From Stentor coeruleus (lineage: Eukaryota > Ciliophora > Heterotrichea > Heterotrichida > Stentoridae): a DNA stretch of 64,000 nucleotides. The position numbers and the translations under genes are program-made. Of the stretch, positions 49,601-61,610 are shown in pieces. Location of the stretch: assembly GCA_001970955.1 (NCBI GenBank), contig MPUH01000240.1:1-64000 (forward strand). Reading direction: 5' to 3'. Position 1 is the first letter of the stretch, and every line of letters begins with the position of its first letter. Under the pieces are notes generated by a model, which was given only the letters and a program-made list of their open reading frames with translations, was not told where the DNA came from and did not search any database.

Positions 49601-52600
49601 CATTGAGTTGAATCATGACAAAAGAAAACCTGATTTGCTTTAATTTTAGTCTTGCTATATTTCATAGAAACACTAATTATAGCTTTTGTAAAATCTTCAG
49701 TTTTAACACAAATTAAACGTATATTATTATTATCTTCAATATAAACATTTGGAAAATCAAGTTTAGGAGATTTTTTGATTTTAATTTTTTTCAGCAGTTG
49801 ACCAAGATTTTGAAATAAATTATAATCCAATTTTGCAATGCTTGAAAAATATAGATCAAAAAATTCTCTATTAAATTTTCTATTCATAAAAGTCACTAAA
49901 TGGAATATATCTTTATTATTTCTAATAGATAAAGATTGAGAAAGATATGATAAATGTTGTGGGTTTAGATATGTAAGCACATGAAAGTTTTTATAAGCAT
50001 TTTCTATATTTTGATTTCGATTTGCGTATTCTTTAATCAAATTTTCTAAGTATATATTTAAAATATTGAACTCTTCTGGAAATCTATATTCTGAAAAATT
50101 GAGTATATCATCCTTACCAAATGAGACTAGGTTGTTCAAAACCTTGTAGATTTTAATGATAATTTCAGCGAAAGTGACAAACTCACATATCCCTTCGTAA
50201 AGTTCATCTTTTTTATCAGTAAAAGCTTGGATGTTACTATAAAACAACGCCCGATCTTTGAATTCTATAATATCTTGATAATTGTAAATTTTCCCATTTA
50301 TCGACCCTTCTAGTTGTATGAATACTTGCCTTTTTTTAAACTCGAAATTCACACAGGACTTTGTGGCCAAATTACAAATTTCATCTTTTTTTACTTCTTC
50401 ATTAAAAAACATCTCATTCTGCAACTCCCTTATAATAATTTCTTTCCCACTTACCATCTCAAGACTTGGCTGTAATTCTGTATATGCCGGGTCTACAAAT
50501 ATTTCTATACTTTCAGCAAAAGTCTCTTTGTTTATACATTTTCTTTGGAATTCCCATATAAACTTACAAGCTTTCAAGTCTTCATCTGAAATCGGGCTAT
50601 TGATTTTTTTGTTAAGCGCCTCATGCAGATCATTAAAATCTCCTCCTTGGAGTTCTTTAAGCAAATCACATAAAGGAATACAGTTGGCAAAAAGCTCAAC
50701 AGTTCTTAAAACAAGATTTAAATCCTCTTCTGATATTTCAACATTCACCAATTGTTGAAGTTCAGCCAAAGTTCTTTTATACTCTATTAACGTAACATCT
50801 GGAACTTTACTTAGAATATTAAAGAAATTCTCTGAAGCAATTTGAAGATCTTCATTTTCATATTCAAAACAAGTATAAAAAGTCTTAGCTGCATTAGCAA
50901 GTCTTTTTAATACAATTTCAGAATTATTATAAGTAATATAATCTTTCAATAACTCTATAGATTTCGCTTTTATAGGAATACCTGCTTCTATAATTGCCTC
51001 AAGGAACATGAAATTTTCTCCATATGATACCTCATTAAAATCACTTATTTTGATTTTCTCACATTTACTGAATAATTTTTTCAAATTGTGTGAAAGTTTG
51101 TTATAACTGGTTTCAAGGTCACGAAAAATTTGTAAAGTTTTCATATTTTTTCCTAAAGGATATTTTATAACATATTGTTCTTTGTATATTCTAAGATGAT
51201 TTACTGGGTATATTTTTAATGATATACTTTGCATTGTAGCTAATTCTTTAGGTAGTTTTAATTTTGTGAGCATTTTATTTAAAACATTTTTTGCGTTTTC
51301 GATTTTAGTTTTGAAGCTGTTTTGGTCTATAACATTTGTACAGTACAGTTTGGAAAAAAACTCGATGTAATCTATGCCTTTAAAATATTCTGTGACAATT
51401 TTATTGTATTCTTCAATTTTCTTTCTATAATTTTCGATTTCTTTAGGTTTTTCGCAAGAGTAGTCAAAGAATTTGTTGAAAATATTTTTTTCTTTTTCCG
51501 GAAATTGTGTTACAATTATAAATTTCTCTACTGAGATTCTTTTTTTACATATATTATTCCTTAGTTTTTTGATTTCATTCTTCAGCGATTTCATGTAGTT
51601 ATGATAAAACAACATTGAAGCTCTTTTTATAAGTTGATACAATAATAATTCTGATTTCACATTAAGGATAGTATTTTCAATGACTAGCGCTAAAGTTGGT
51701 TTTGGAAAACTATTGAAAACTTTATCGATAGCATTTTTTTTAACAGAAGATTCTTCTAATTCAGAAAGTAAAATCAAATTCTTGACTATTATTTTATTGC
51801 TATCAACATTTATAACTAATCCTGATATATGCTGTGAATATGCATTTCTCAGATCTCTAGATTTATGATTAATAATCTGTTGAATAAACTCTAAAGCACT
51901 TAAGTTTTTGTCATAAAGACTGACATGGGTAATTATATGGTCGATATCTTGTTTGCCGAACCTAAGATTTTTCCCTACTGTGAAAAATTCTTTCATCAAA
52001 TTTATCGACATGTTCTCATCAAATCCTTGTATAAATATCATGTTTTCTAGATGGCTTTTCTTTGTCAGGCTAATCAAACTTTTGATAATTTTCGTTTTTA
52101 GATCTGAGTCGAAGAAAATGTTTAAAATTTCCCCTTTTTCTGGGCCTTTTATGTTGTCGCATATGTAATGTATTGACTCATCATTAATGAATTTTTTCTT
52201 AGAAAATAAGTTTTTTATAGTCGCTACACAAAGATCTCTTTTATCTTCTCTTGGAGAATTTTCATATACCCATGTGACAAGTCGAAAGAAATGGTCAACT
52301 GGCATTTGACAAAACATCATAGAAAGTATATTTTCATTATCTTTAAAGTCTATATTTTGGATATTTGATATTAAAGATATTGCGTCTTGATCAATTATAG
52401 CTTTATGGTTTTTATTACAATATTGTATTGATCTAAAGATTATATCTAGTCTATACTTTGTGATGTTTAGTGGGATATTAAAAAATGTCCATTCTCTATT
52501 ATCATTTTCAATCAAATGAACAATTAATTTATATATACAATCCAAGACGATTTTGTTGAATATAAGCTCTTGGATTACTTGATCTTCATTTGTCAGGAGG

Positions 52601-55600
52601 TTATATAAAAATTTTGCATTTTCCAAAGTCATATTATTGAATATTTTTGTGTTTTTTTTTATCTCTTTTGTTATAAATTTGTCCTTTTTTGTTATGACAT
52701 CTTGCTTTTTCAGTATTACCAACAAACTGAAAAAATCATCACAGTTCAGACCTTGGAGGATTTTTTTAACATAATTTTCTATACGCTTTATTGACAGATT
52801 TTTAAACATTCCAAGAAAAATTGTAGCTTCTATAAATTTAAACACATATGACCGCCTGTATAAATTCACATAAAAATCTGAGCAGATTTTATGTTTTCTA
52901 TAATAATCCGGAACTTCAAAAAGCTCTAAATATTTATCATTATTTTCTTCACGGTTCCCAAAAACTTGTTCTACAGTTTTAACATTTAAAGTCTCAGTTA
53001 TGAAAAATTGATCTTCTTCAGAATACTTGCTCAATATAATCAATATATAAAAATATTCATCAATATCTAAATTTATATTTTCAATATGTATATTTATTTG
53101 ATCAACAATAGTATCTTGTTGGATTTCAGCTTTTTCTCTATGATTTTTTATATTTGATGCTAGTAAATAATCTAATTGATCACCAATTCTCCCACTTATT
53201 TGTATTAAAAATTGACAACAAGGTATCTGTTGGGATAATGGTAAAGGTTTTACAGCATTAATAATAACTAAAAAGTAATGTTTATTCAATAAAAAATTCT
53301 GTTCGATGCATGAGGTTAAAAAAATTGTTATAATGCTAAATCTAAAATAAGTATTGCAAACTGGGATTATATCTTTAAATAACTTAGGTTTTTGTATTTC
53401 TTTATATTCATTTAATAACTGTTCAATTGTTATTTTAAATAAATCTGATTTCATTATTATATCCTGATATGGGCCTGTGAGATTAGCAAACTGTTTAAAA
53501 ATTTCAATAATTTTTTCAATTGATGAGTCTGTGCAAAAGTTTCTTGTTATGAATTCTAGTAATTGTCTTTCTGTGCATTTGATTTCTTTTTGATTTTTAA
53601 TAAAGTCAATTTTGAATTTCTCAGGGAAGTTCTCGATGTAGCTAAAAATGTTTTCAGATCCAGTGTTTTCGATTTTCATATAGAAATTGTATATTTTTTC
53701 AAACCTTCCTAAAGAAAAAGATGCGAGTTCATTTAGTTCTTGTAATGACTGTAAGATTATTAATTGTTTAAACCCATCGTCTGTTAAGTTGTTGATTATA
53801 TCGAAAAAACTATCAATTGGCATGTTTTGTATAGTAATCAGCGATTGGTCAATGAGAAATCTTCTATACAAATCATCGTGTTTATGTTTAAAATTATCAT
53901 CTAAACATTTTTCTATATCGTTTATGATAGAAATTAAATCTTCATGTTCAATATACTTGATTTTTGCTATTTCGAGCAGTTTTCTAAACACTTTTTTGTA
54001 TATTTTTGACTTGAAATCTATGTTTGAAATAGGTTTTAGTTGAGTAAAAATGTTGTTTATTGTTTCTTTAACATTGATATCTTTTTTAATACTTTTGATT
54101 ATCAATTTGAAAAAATCATTATTACTATAAATAAAGTCTGAAGCAGATTCTGATTTTTCAATAGCTGTGAGTACGTCAAAAAGTTCATTTTTTTCATAGC
54201 AATTCGATTTTAAGTATTCATCAAAAGCCATTTCCCATTTTTTCTGGACATCTTCGAAGCTTTCTTGATCTTTTATCGACTTCTCAACAAGATACACAAT
54301 TAAATCCATACTTTTTTCTAAATTTTCATATTGAATTTTCGTTAATATCGACTTATTTTCATCAAACAATTTTTCTATTTGATTTATATCATCAAAACAA
54401 TCTGTATCCTGAAGGTATTCAATCAGTTTATTTTTCATAAAAGCTGGAAAGTATTTAGTTCCCTGTTTCAAATACGGGATTATACTATTTTTAATTTTTT
54501 CTAAGAAAAATTGTCTTGAAAATATGTCAATAATTTTATCAGAAGCATTTTGTATTTTATCTAAAATTTGTGCTGGAATGATAATCCTATTATCAAAAAT
54601 CATGTCAATATAAGGAATGTTTTCTATAGGTATTATTTCATCACAAGACTGAAAAAAACTTAGAAGAATACTTTCGCTAATATTTCTTGTTAGAGTTATA
54701 AACAAAGACTCATTTAAATGATTTAAGGCAAAAGGTAGAAGTTTGGATATGATGATTGGAGGAAGTTTTTTATTGAAATCAGTGTTTATGTTTATGAAAT
54801 GTTCCAAGCAATTCTTTTGAGTATTTTCATTGTTTATTGATAGTAGAATTTGTATTTGATTATCAATTTTGGTTTTTTCTAAACAGCAATACGCAGCATA
54901 AGCTATTAAAAATCCATAATTAACATTCTGAAGCACTGGGATTTCTTGAATCCTTTGCAGATTTTCCGAAAGGTTTTCTAGTATTTTTTCTGGGTTTTTA
55001 AGCTTAGCTATTCTAATAAAACTCGCTTTATCATGTTTAGCCACAAACAAAAGGAAAAGACACAATTTTTTATCATGTGCCTGATTGGTTTTCTCACTAA
55101 AATCTTGTAAGAGATTAAAAATATCGTCGCTGTCTTGATTGTACTCAATTTCTTGGGTAAAAGTTTGATTGAAAACAGTGAAAAAATAAATCATTAAAGA
55201 AAAACTCAAATATTTCTCATATATCAATGATAAAATAGTCTTTAATATTATTTGAGGATTTTCTATAGGAAGAATGCTTATTTCTTTAGTAATTTTTAAC
55301 GGATTAGCAAAGTCTAATATTATAGCGAAATTATCATCATAATTCATTGTCTTTTCTTCAGTATGATAAATTTCTGATTTATTAAACTTTGATATAGCAC
55401 AGATTTTATATTTTAAAGGGAATTCGATTTCTTTAAGAGTAAAAATTAACTTAGAAAGTCTTATGGTTCTGTCGATGTTAAGTACTTTTAGTGGTTTTAT
55501 GAGTTTGAGTTCTTTGTTTAGTGGCATTAATTTGAGTGTAAAGTTTTTCATTTCACTGTCTTGAGCTTTGAAGATAACTATTATGCGCTTTTTTCTAGTC

Positions 55601-55638
55601 GGCTCATCGCTTATAGCTTTTCCTATTGTCCCTCCCAT
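40663..55638 (-). CDS. RNF213: RNF213-like giant AAA/RZ-finger E3 ubiquitin ligase (one in-frame TGA)
   Basis: About 4991 codons read in a single frame from the ATG at 55638 to TAA at 40663, interrupted only by TGA at 49600-49602. Residues 1-2000 are the helical N-terminal arm. Three AAA-type units follow: GLGKS at about 2127, GETGCGKT at about 2505 with Walker B FWVFFDEFNT, and GKPGCSKS at about 2835 with Walker B VVVFDEIGLAE. A long E3-shell region contains an RZ-type zinc finger at about 4290-4330 (CSCGCMYIVTNCGGPMQIGK, then CENCGLEIGG..H), and a conserved C-terminal domain follows (ISEAEGKLLAAVLKTLAETQ, YGSGQLITYDFKGM). No RING cluster is seen. Human RNF213 (about 5200 aa) has the same order and uses the RZ finger to ubiquitylate lipopolysaccharide. 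The N-terminal MGGT could be myristoylated. The frame is otherwise free of lesions. Confidence 0.9.
49600..49602 (-). other. In-frame TGA inside the RNF213-like gene
   Basis: The coding strand reads CAT GAT TCA ACT CAA TGA CCT GAG TTA..., and the frame continues unchanged through PELFSFLCRILYCKK. The segment aligns with a conserved family motif (a CxxxTTxEELxLFxRRC-like block), so both sides are coding. No GT...AG interval of 15 or 16 nt spans the TGA. Options are UGA decoded as Trp, a recent nonsense change from TGG, read-through, or a sequencing error. Confidence 0.85.
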
Positions 55639-56153
55639 TTTTATAAAAATATAGACGAATTAGTTTTTAGTGATAAAAGATAAATGATTATTATAGCAAA
55701 AGCTTATATCAATAGTTTTATTATTAAAGATATAAAGACTATAAAAGAAACGAGCTAATCTAGTTTTATTTTTAAGTAATTTGATGATCATAAGAAAAAA
55801 TTGGCTTAATTTTTACTAAATGTTAGACTATAATAAAAATTATTTACTCAAGTCTATAACCTAAATTTTTAAAGCTTTAAAGCTTCACTCTTAGAAAATT
55901 ATGCTTTCTTAGCGTAACTAAAATCACGAGCTACAAGATAATCATAAAATCAAACATATCAAAGACTAAAATTCAATAATATGCTTTTAGAAACAGTATC
56001 GATATCATTACTCATAAAATCAATTTTATTCATTCTTTCTTTAAAATTTCCAACTCTATTTAAAAGCCTTAAACCAACAAGTTGAAAATCAAACTAAATT
56101 TCAAAAAACCTAAACTTTTGGCATATTTTCCATGAATTTAATCAATTAAAATA
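55639..56153. other. 0.5-kb spacer between the GTPase and RNF213-like genes
   Basis: AT-rich; the upstream region of the full RNF213-like gene. No element recognised. Confidence 0.55.
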
Positions 56154-59100
56154 TTAAGAATATGAATTCTCATTATATACCCTTCTAAGTTTCTTTGTAA
56201 GTTCACCTTGATAGTTAGGATGAGCCTTTAACACATCAAAATTCTTATTCCTCAATGTGAGATTCGAAAAATCATTAGAAAGATTTCCTGGCGATGCACA
56301 AGTACTAGCTTTCATTTCCTTACTTGCTTCATCAAATGATGAATTACTAGCACACAATCCAATCATATAAGACTTATTCACAGATCCCAAACTATCTATT
56401 CTTGAACTTGGCATTCTCCCTCTATAAGACCTTAATTTTTCATTCTCTTTAATCAGAGCATCTTTTTTTTTCTCTAAGCCTTCAATAAAATCCTTATCTT
56501 CATCCTTCTCCGATATCAAACGATCCCTTTCTAAAGCCCATTTAGCCTTTTCTTTTTCAAATTCTAAAAGCATTTGTCCTTTGCTATTATCAAGCTCTTT
56601 AATTTTCTTTTGATACTCATGTATTTTCCCTTTAAAACTCTTTTTTTCCGTTTTGAACATCTCCATAGCATCTTTGATTTTTTTATCTTTTTGTGTTTTA
56701 ATTTCTTCAATATCATTCATCAACTTCTTTTCATTGTTTATCAAATCCTGCATTTTTTTACTATGCAAGCCAGTATCATTTGATCTATTACGTTTTTCTA
56801 TTTCATAATCTTCTTTAAGGTTTTTTATTTCCCGTTCTAAGTTTTTATTTTTTTGTTTTAGTTCTAGGATATTTGATGAGTATTTTTCATGTATTTCTTT
56901 GATTTGGCTTAAATATCTTGTTTCAACTGATGATATAAGTGTTGACGTTGCTGTGCCGATTTTATCATTTTTTTTGCGTTTTTGTAAGCGTTCTAGGGCA
57001 AGGTCGAATTTCTCCTGGGTTTCTTTGAGTTCATCACGAGCTTGATCCCGTTGCTGGATAAGAAATGTGAATTTGTTTTCCCATAACACCCTTTCTCTAT
57101 CATAACAAGCGCTGATTTCTGTTGTTGTTTTTTCTAATTCACAATTTTTTTCTTTTAGTTTCTCGTTTTCTGCTAAATATATCGTCCTGCCTAAACTATC
57201 GAAATCTTTACTGCATATCATTTGCGATTTTAACCCTTTGACTTCTTCTTGGATACGTTTCTCAAGCTCTAATTTCTTGTTTTCTATCATAATAACTTTT
57301 TCTGTTAGTATCGATTTTTCTTTCTCCAACATAGCTGTTTGTCTTGAGAATTTCATTTCCATTTCTTTTATTTTCTTTTTACTTTCCTCATTTTTCTTCT
57401 CAGCTGCTTCTTTATCATTATTTAATTTTTCTATAGTCTCAACAAGTTCAGAACTAGATTCATTTCCCCATGTTTTTATAGAATCTGAACCTTTTGACAT
57501 GTTTTCTTGTAAAGATTTTTCTAAGTCAGCGATTTTTTTGTATTGAAATTCTATATGTTGATTAGCTAAAGCCATATCTTTTTTGAATTCACTTTTCTTT
57601 TGGCTCATTTCATCAGCAAGTTTGTGATAAGATTGTTTTGAGGATTCAAGTTTTTCTATTAGAAGCCCATGTTCTTTGCTGTACTGTTCTTTGACATCTT
57701 CAATTTCTTTATCTTTTATAGTGTTTTTGTTTAGTAGTTGCTCTATTCTGAAAGCGAAATTAGAATTTTCCCTTTCTTTATTTGCAAGTTCTAAAGCAAG
57801 TCTTTCGATTTTGTCTAACAGGGCCGACCTTTCACAATTAAAAGCTTGTAAATGTGTTTCAAGTGCTTGGGCCTGAGTATTTTGTATACTAGAAATCTGT
57901 TGTTTAGCCGAATTCAGATATTTTTCTAAAGTACTAATTTTCTGACTATCAAATTCCTCTTTACGTCTTAAATGCTGTATTTCCTTGCTGTTCTTTTCAT
58001 GTATTTCCCTCAATTCTTCTTGTAAATTCTTTATTTCGCTCTCATAATTTTCTTGTTCTTCCAATATTTTTTTTTCATATTCCTCACTTATAATCTTTAT
58101 TTTCTTATCAGCTCTATCCTTTTCTTCTTTAACTCTAATTTCATTCCTTCTCTTATCTTCATCACAATATTTCTTTAATTGAGAAATTACTTCTTCATGT
58201 TTTGCCTTGATCTCAATATTCTCTCTTATATAACAACTTATCATCTCCTCAGCTCGATCTTCTAATTCTTTAGCTTTATTCTGAGCTTTCTTCTCTGTAT
58301 CTTCAACAAATTTCGAATACTCAAAAGTCAAAGATTTTATTTTTTCTAACAACTTGATCTTTTCTTCTTTTAAAATATCATTTTCTTCATTTAATTCTTT
58401 CTCTTTTATTGTTTTCATGTTTTTCATAATCTTATTTTGCAATTCCAAGTCTTCGATTGTTGTTTTTAAATACGTTATTTCTTGATCTTGTTCGTTTTTT
58501 GTTATATTAAAATTGTTTTCATATGATTTCAAATTAGCGTCATAGGTTTCTTGAATTTTGATTATTTCGGTTATAAGGTCATTTTTTGAGCTATCAAGGT
58601 TTATATTGTTCATTGAGGATAATAAATTGGCCTGACGCTTTTTTTCTAAGTCTAAAGATTTTTTTGTATCTTTAAGTTCTTGTTCAAGGAAGTCGATTTT
58701 TTGTGCTAAGATTGCTGATTCTTTAGATAATGTGGCTGATATTTGCAATTTGTTACTTTCATGATTTTTAAGCTTAGATTCAGCTTGGTTTAAAGTTTTA
58801 CGCATATGCTGCAGGTCGCTTTCATATTTTTCTATAGATTTTTCCCATTCCTGTTTGAAGAATCTTTCCCTTTGTTCCAGAAGAGTTTTGTTGAACTCTT
58901 CTGACTCTTTGAAATTGCTGAGAAGATTTTCTAATCTAGCTTCAGTTTCTTCATTTTTTGATTTAAGTTGGTCAAGTTCAGTATTTTTTTCATACAAAAC
59001 TTTCTCTAGTTCTTTGTATTTATCAGTTTCCTGCGATAGTCGACTTTGGTAATTGGCAATTTGTTCTTCTTGTTTTGAGGATAATTCTTTTATTATATTT

Positions 59101-61016
59101 TTATGGTCAAGTTTATACAATTTCAGATCATTTTGAGCTTTTTGTTCTCTAGTCTCATATTCTTCTAAACTTTTTTCTAAGTATCTAGTTTTTTGTTGTA
59201 GTAAAGCAAGTTCTTGGCTTGTATCGCTTTGGGCTCTGAAAATTTCCCTTTCAAGTTCTTTGATTTTTTCCTCATATTCCCACAATTTCTTTGTTGATTC
59301 TTCAAGTTTTTCATTAAACTCGTTTTTTATACTTCTTATTGTATTCCTATATTCCTTTTCATAGCTGTCTCTATCAGATTTTAATTCTTCTAATTTTTCT
59401 GAAGCACTTTTTTCTTTTAATGATAAGTCGATTCTACTGTTTTCTGATATAGAAAGCTTGAGTCTTAATTGATCTCTTTCTTTGCATAGAATATCAGTGG
59501 TTTCTTTATAATCGTTTTCTAGTCTGAAAATTGTGTTTTTTGTTAAATCTTTTTGTATGTTTATTTCGTTTGATAAGGATTTAAAGAAAAAATCTGCTGT
59601 TATTGAAGTAGAGTTTAGAAGGAATTCGTAGAGAAGTTCGATATCCATTACAGGACAATGGTTTTTAGCGTAATCTTTAAGGGTTTTAAGTTCTTTTTCA
59701 AAGTCTTGGTAGGATTTTATTTGATTTTTTTTGAGCTTGGTGGATATAATTGAGTAGTTGTCTGAGAGAAAATTAGTACATATTTGCTTGCAAGCGTCTT
59801 GATTGTTGGAGGATATTATACTGTATTTTTCTTTGATTTTGTCTTTGATTTTTGATATGGAAAAGTTGAGGTCTTCGCCTACAGCTTTGGCTTTAAAATT
59901 ATTTAGAGCTTTAAGTTTCGCCTGACTATGATATTGTTTCAAAATCTCCTTCGCTACCGGAAAATCATCATCCAAACACCTATTCATATCATATTCATAC
60001 ATATCTTCACACTCCTTCATAACCTTCCCAATTATATTTTTACACAAATAATTCCAAGTGTTATCAATACATGGAACACTTCCATTATTAATTGTATCAA
60101 CATAACTTATCATCATTTCAGCAATAATTTCCCCATCTAAAGCTTTCCCATTAATTTCCTTCAATTTAATCCCAGTCATAATATTTTTCCTAAGTTCCCT
60201 AGTCTGAGAAATAAATTCAGGTCTTAAAGTTTGAATATCTTTTTCATCTAAACATTGTAATTCTCCTTCATTATTAGTAGGTCTTACTAAAGTACAGCAA
60301 TTCCTATCTTTAAAATATGTTTTTATCAGTTTTCTTATATTGTTTTTTTCTTCACAAGCTTCTGAAGACCCTTTTTGTGGCATAAGAACTTTTTCTAGAT
60401 ACTCTTTTGAAGTTAAAGGGTGTCCTTTTTCATCAATAAGCTGTAATGAAAAATCCCGGACAACCCAGAGGAAACTAGGAAAATATTGGGATAAGTCTTT
60501 TGATGTAGGATTTATGATGTGGTTTGCTAAATTAAGCACTAGGGATATTGATTGTATTGCTGATTCATCTATTGAACCTACTGAATTGTAGATAAAGAAT
60601 GAGGAAAACAATAAGGATAAAGCAAAAATACATGAATCATGGGTAGGGTTTTCATCTAATCCTCCTATACCTTCAGTGTCTATAAGAAGGATATTACATG
60701 GTTCGTTTTTATAGCTAAGACCTTCTAAAGGACGACCCCATAACCACATACCTTTTGTGCATGGGTTTATAGATGGACCTACTCTGAAGCCGTTTTTACG
60801 TTCAAGTAAAACTTGGTTTAAAAGATAAGATTTCCCTGTTCGATATAAACCTGCTACTGTTATTACACTTATTTTGCCTTTTAGGGATCTGAGCATTGCA
60901 AGGGCTACAGTTGCTATTTCATAGTTTTTAGTGTTTTGGTTGTATGTGAGTAAAGGCAATGCTGTGTCGGTGAATTCGAATTCTGTTGAAGGGGATGAGT
61001 ATTTGAGATTTGCCAT
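56154..61016 (-). CDS. GBP/atlastin-type large GTPase with very long coiled coil
   Basis: 1620-aa protein. The N-terminal GTPase domain has the GBP family motifs: P-loop GLYRTGKS (56-63), switch I Thr87 in NPCTKGMWLWGRP, DTEG (113-116) and the guanine-specificity RD motif in VVRDF (185-189). It lacks the classical NKxD, as the family does. A helical GBP-C-like middle reaches about residue 480, then a nearly unbroken, highly charged coiled coil runs to about 1530, ending with a Ser-rich tail (NENSYS) without a CaaX box. GBPs hydrolyse GTP and assemble on membranes; in animals they coat vacuoles and bacteria. Coiled-coil-extended GBP-like proteins occur in other protists and plants. It lies on the same strand between two RNF213-like genes, with about 0.5-0.6 kb on either side. 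No intron is needed. Confidence 0.92.
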   Translation of the reverse strand: MANLKYSSPSTEFEFTDTALPLLTYNQNTKNYEIATVALAMLRSLKGKISVITVAGLYRTGKSYLLNQVLLERKNGFRVGPSINPCTKGMWLWGRPLEGLSYKNEPCNILLIDTEGIGGLDENPTHDSCIFALSLLFSSFFIYNSVGSIDESAIQSISLVLNLANHIINPTSKDLSQYFPSFLWVVRDFSLQLIDEKGHPLTSKEYLEKVLMPQKGSSEACEEKNNIRKLIKTYFKDRNCCTLVRPTNNEGELQCLDEKDIQTLRPEFISQTRELRKNIMTGIKLKEINGKALDGEIIAEMMISYVDTINNGSVPCIDNTWNYLCKNIIGKVMKECEDMYEYDMNRCLDDDFPVAKEILKQYHSQAKLKALNNFKAKAVGEDLNFSISKIKDKIKEKYSIISSNNQDACKQICTNFLSDNYSIISTKLKKNQIKSYQDFEKELKTLKDYAKNHCPVMDIELLYEFLLNSTSITADFFFKSLSNEINIQKDLTKNTIFRLENDYKETTDILCKERDQLRLKLSISENSRIDLSLKEKSASEKLEELKSDRDSYEKEYRNTIRSIKNEFNEKLEESTKKLWEYEEKIKELEREIFRAQSDTSQELALLQQKTRYLEKSLEEYETREQKAQNDLKLYKLDHKNIIKELSSKQEEQIANYQSRLSQETDKYKELEKVLYEKNTELDQLKSKNEETEARLENLLSNFKESEEFNKTLLEQRERFFKQEWEKSIEKYESDLQHMRKTLNQAESKLKNHESNKLQISATLSKESAILAQKIDFLEQELKDTKKSLDLEKKRQANLLSSMNNINLDSSKNDLITEIIKIQETYDANLKSYENNFNITKNEQDQEITYLKTTIEDLELQNKIMKNMKTIKEKELNEENDILKEEKIKLLEKIKSLTFEYSKFVEDTEKKAQNKAKELEDRAEEMISCYIRENIEIKAKHEEVISQLKKYCDEDKRRNEIRVKEEKDRADKKIKIISEEYEKKILEEQENYESEIKNLQEELREIHEKNSKEIQHLRRKEEFDSQKISTLEKYLNSAKQQISSIQNTQAQALETHLQAFNCERSALLDKIERLALELANKERENSNFAFRIEQLLNKNTIKDKEIEDVKEQYSKEHGLLIEKLESSKQSYHKLADEMSQKKSEFKKDMALANQHIEFQYKKIADLEKSLQENMSKGSDSIKTWGNESSSELVETIEKLNNDKEAAEKKNEESKKKIKEMEMKFSRQTAMLEKEKSILTEKVIMIENKKLELEKRIQEEVKGLKSQMICSKDFDSLGRTIYLAENEKLKEKNCELEKTTTEISACYDRERVLWENKFTFLIQQRDQARDELKETQEKFDLALERLQKRKKNDKIGTATSTLISSVETRYLSQIKEIHEKYSSNILELKQKNKNLEREIKNLKEDYEIEKRNRSNDTGLHSKKMQDLINNEKKLMNDIEEIKTQKDKKIKDAMEMFKTEKKSFKGKIHEYQKKIKELDNSKGQMLLEFEKEKAKWALERDRLISEKDEDKDFIEGLEKKKDALIKENEKLRSYRGRMPSSRIDSLGSVNKSYMIGLCASNSSFDEASKEMKASTCASPGNLSNDFSNLTLRNKNFDVLKAHPNYQGELTKKLRRVYNENSYS

Positions 61017-61610
61017 TTGAATTTAAATAACATAGATGATTAAGCGCCATCTTATACCCAAAATGCTATTAAATTTTCGTAAATATGCAAAGTTTGGGGA
61101 TTTTAACTTGTTTGTAAGTTTTTAGAATCCAAATTCAAATTAGAATCTTATTTAATTCTTATTATAATAGTGTATATTTATTACAACATTTCCAAAAGGA
61201 TTTTTTATATCAAGTATTTATATCAAAGGTATGAATTTATATAGTATAATTAAAAATTTCTATAATATTTTTAAAATTTGATTTTATGTAGTATGATATA
61301 GCCGATAGTTTTTCTATTTAGTTTTAAATACTTGCTAATTTTGATTTTTTTCATCAATCTAAGCATTACCGAAATTAGATTCAACTACAAATTTGTTTTA
61401 TCAAGAAAATGTATTATATTTTAATATAATCTTTTATAGTATTAACATTAAATTTTCATGATTAAACAAAGCATAAGAACAATAATTCATTATAAAATCT
61501 AAATTTATCTTTGTTTGAAATAATCAAAACTTCATAAATTCTAAAAAATATCCAAATATTTTCTTTAAACCCTAAACTTATATGCTAATTTCTTAATAAA
61601 ACCTAAATTA
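61017..61610. other. 0.6-kb spacer between second RNF213-like gene and the GTPase
   Basis: AT-rich; nothing recognised. Confidence 0.55.

Noticed and set aside
49569-49602. Two separate genes for the 2012-aa and 2968-aa halves of the RNF213-like region
   Set aside because: They are in the same frame and ten codons apart, the junction lies inside a conserved family block, and the second half has no ATG near its apparent start (it begins at TTG).
40663-55638. Pseudogene status for the full RNF213-like gene
   Set aside because: Only one TGA and no frame change in almost 15 kb, with all Walker motifs and the zinc finger kept, in clear contrast to the multiply broken fossils nearby.
61560-61580. 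Telomere-like CCCTAAA stretch
   Set aside because: A single copy inside a spacer between same-strand genes; no tandem array.
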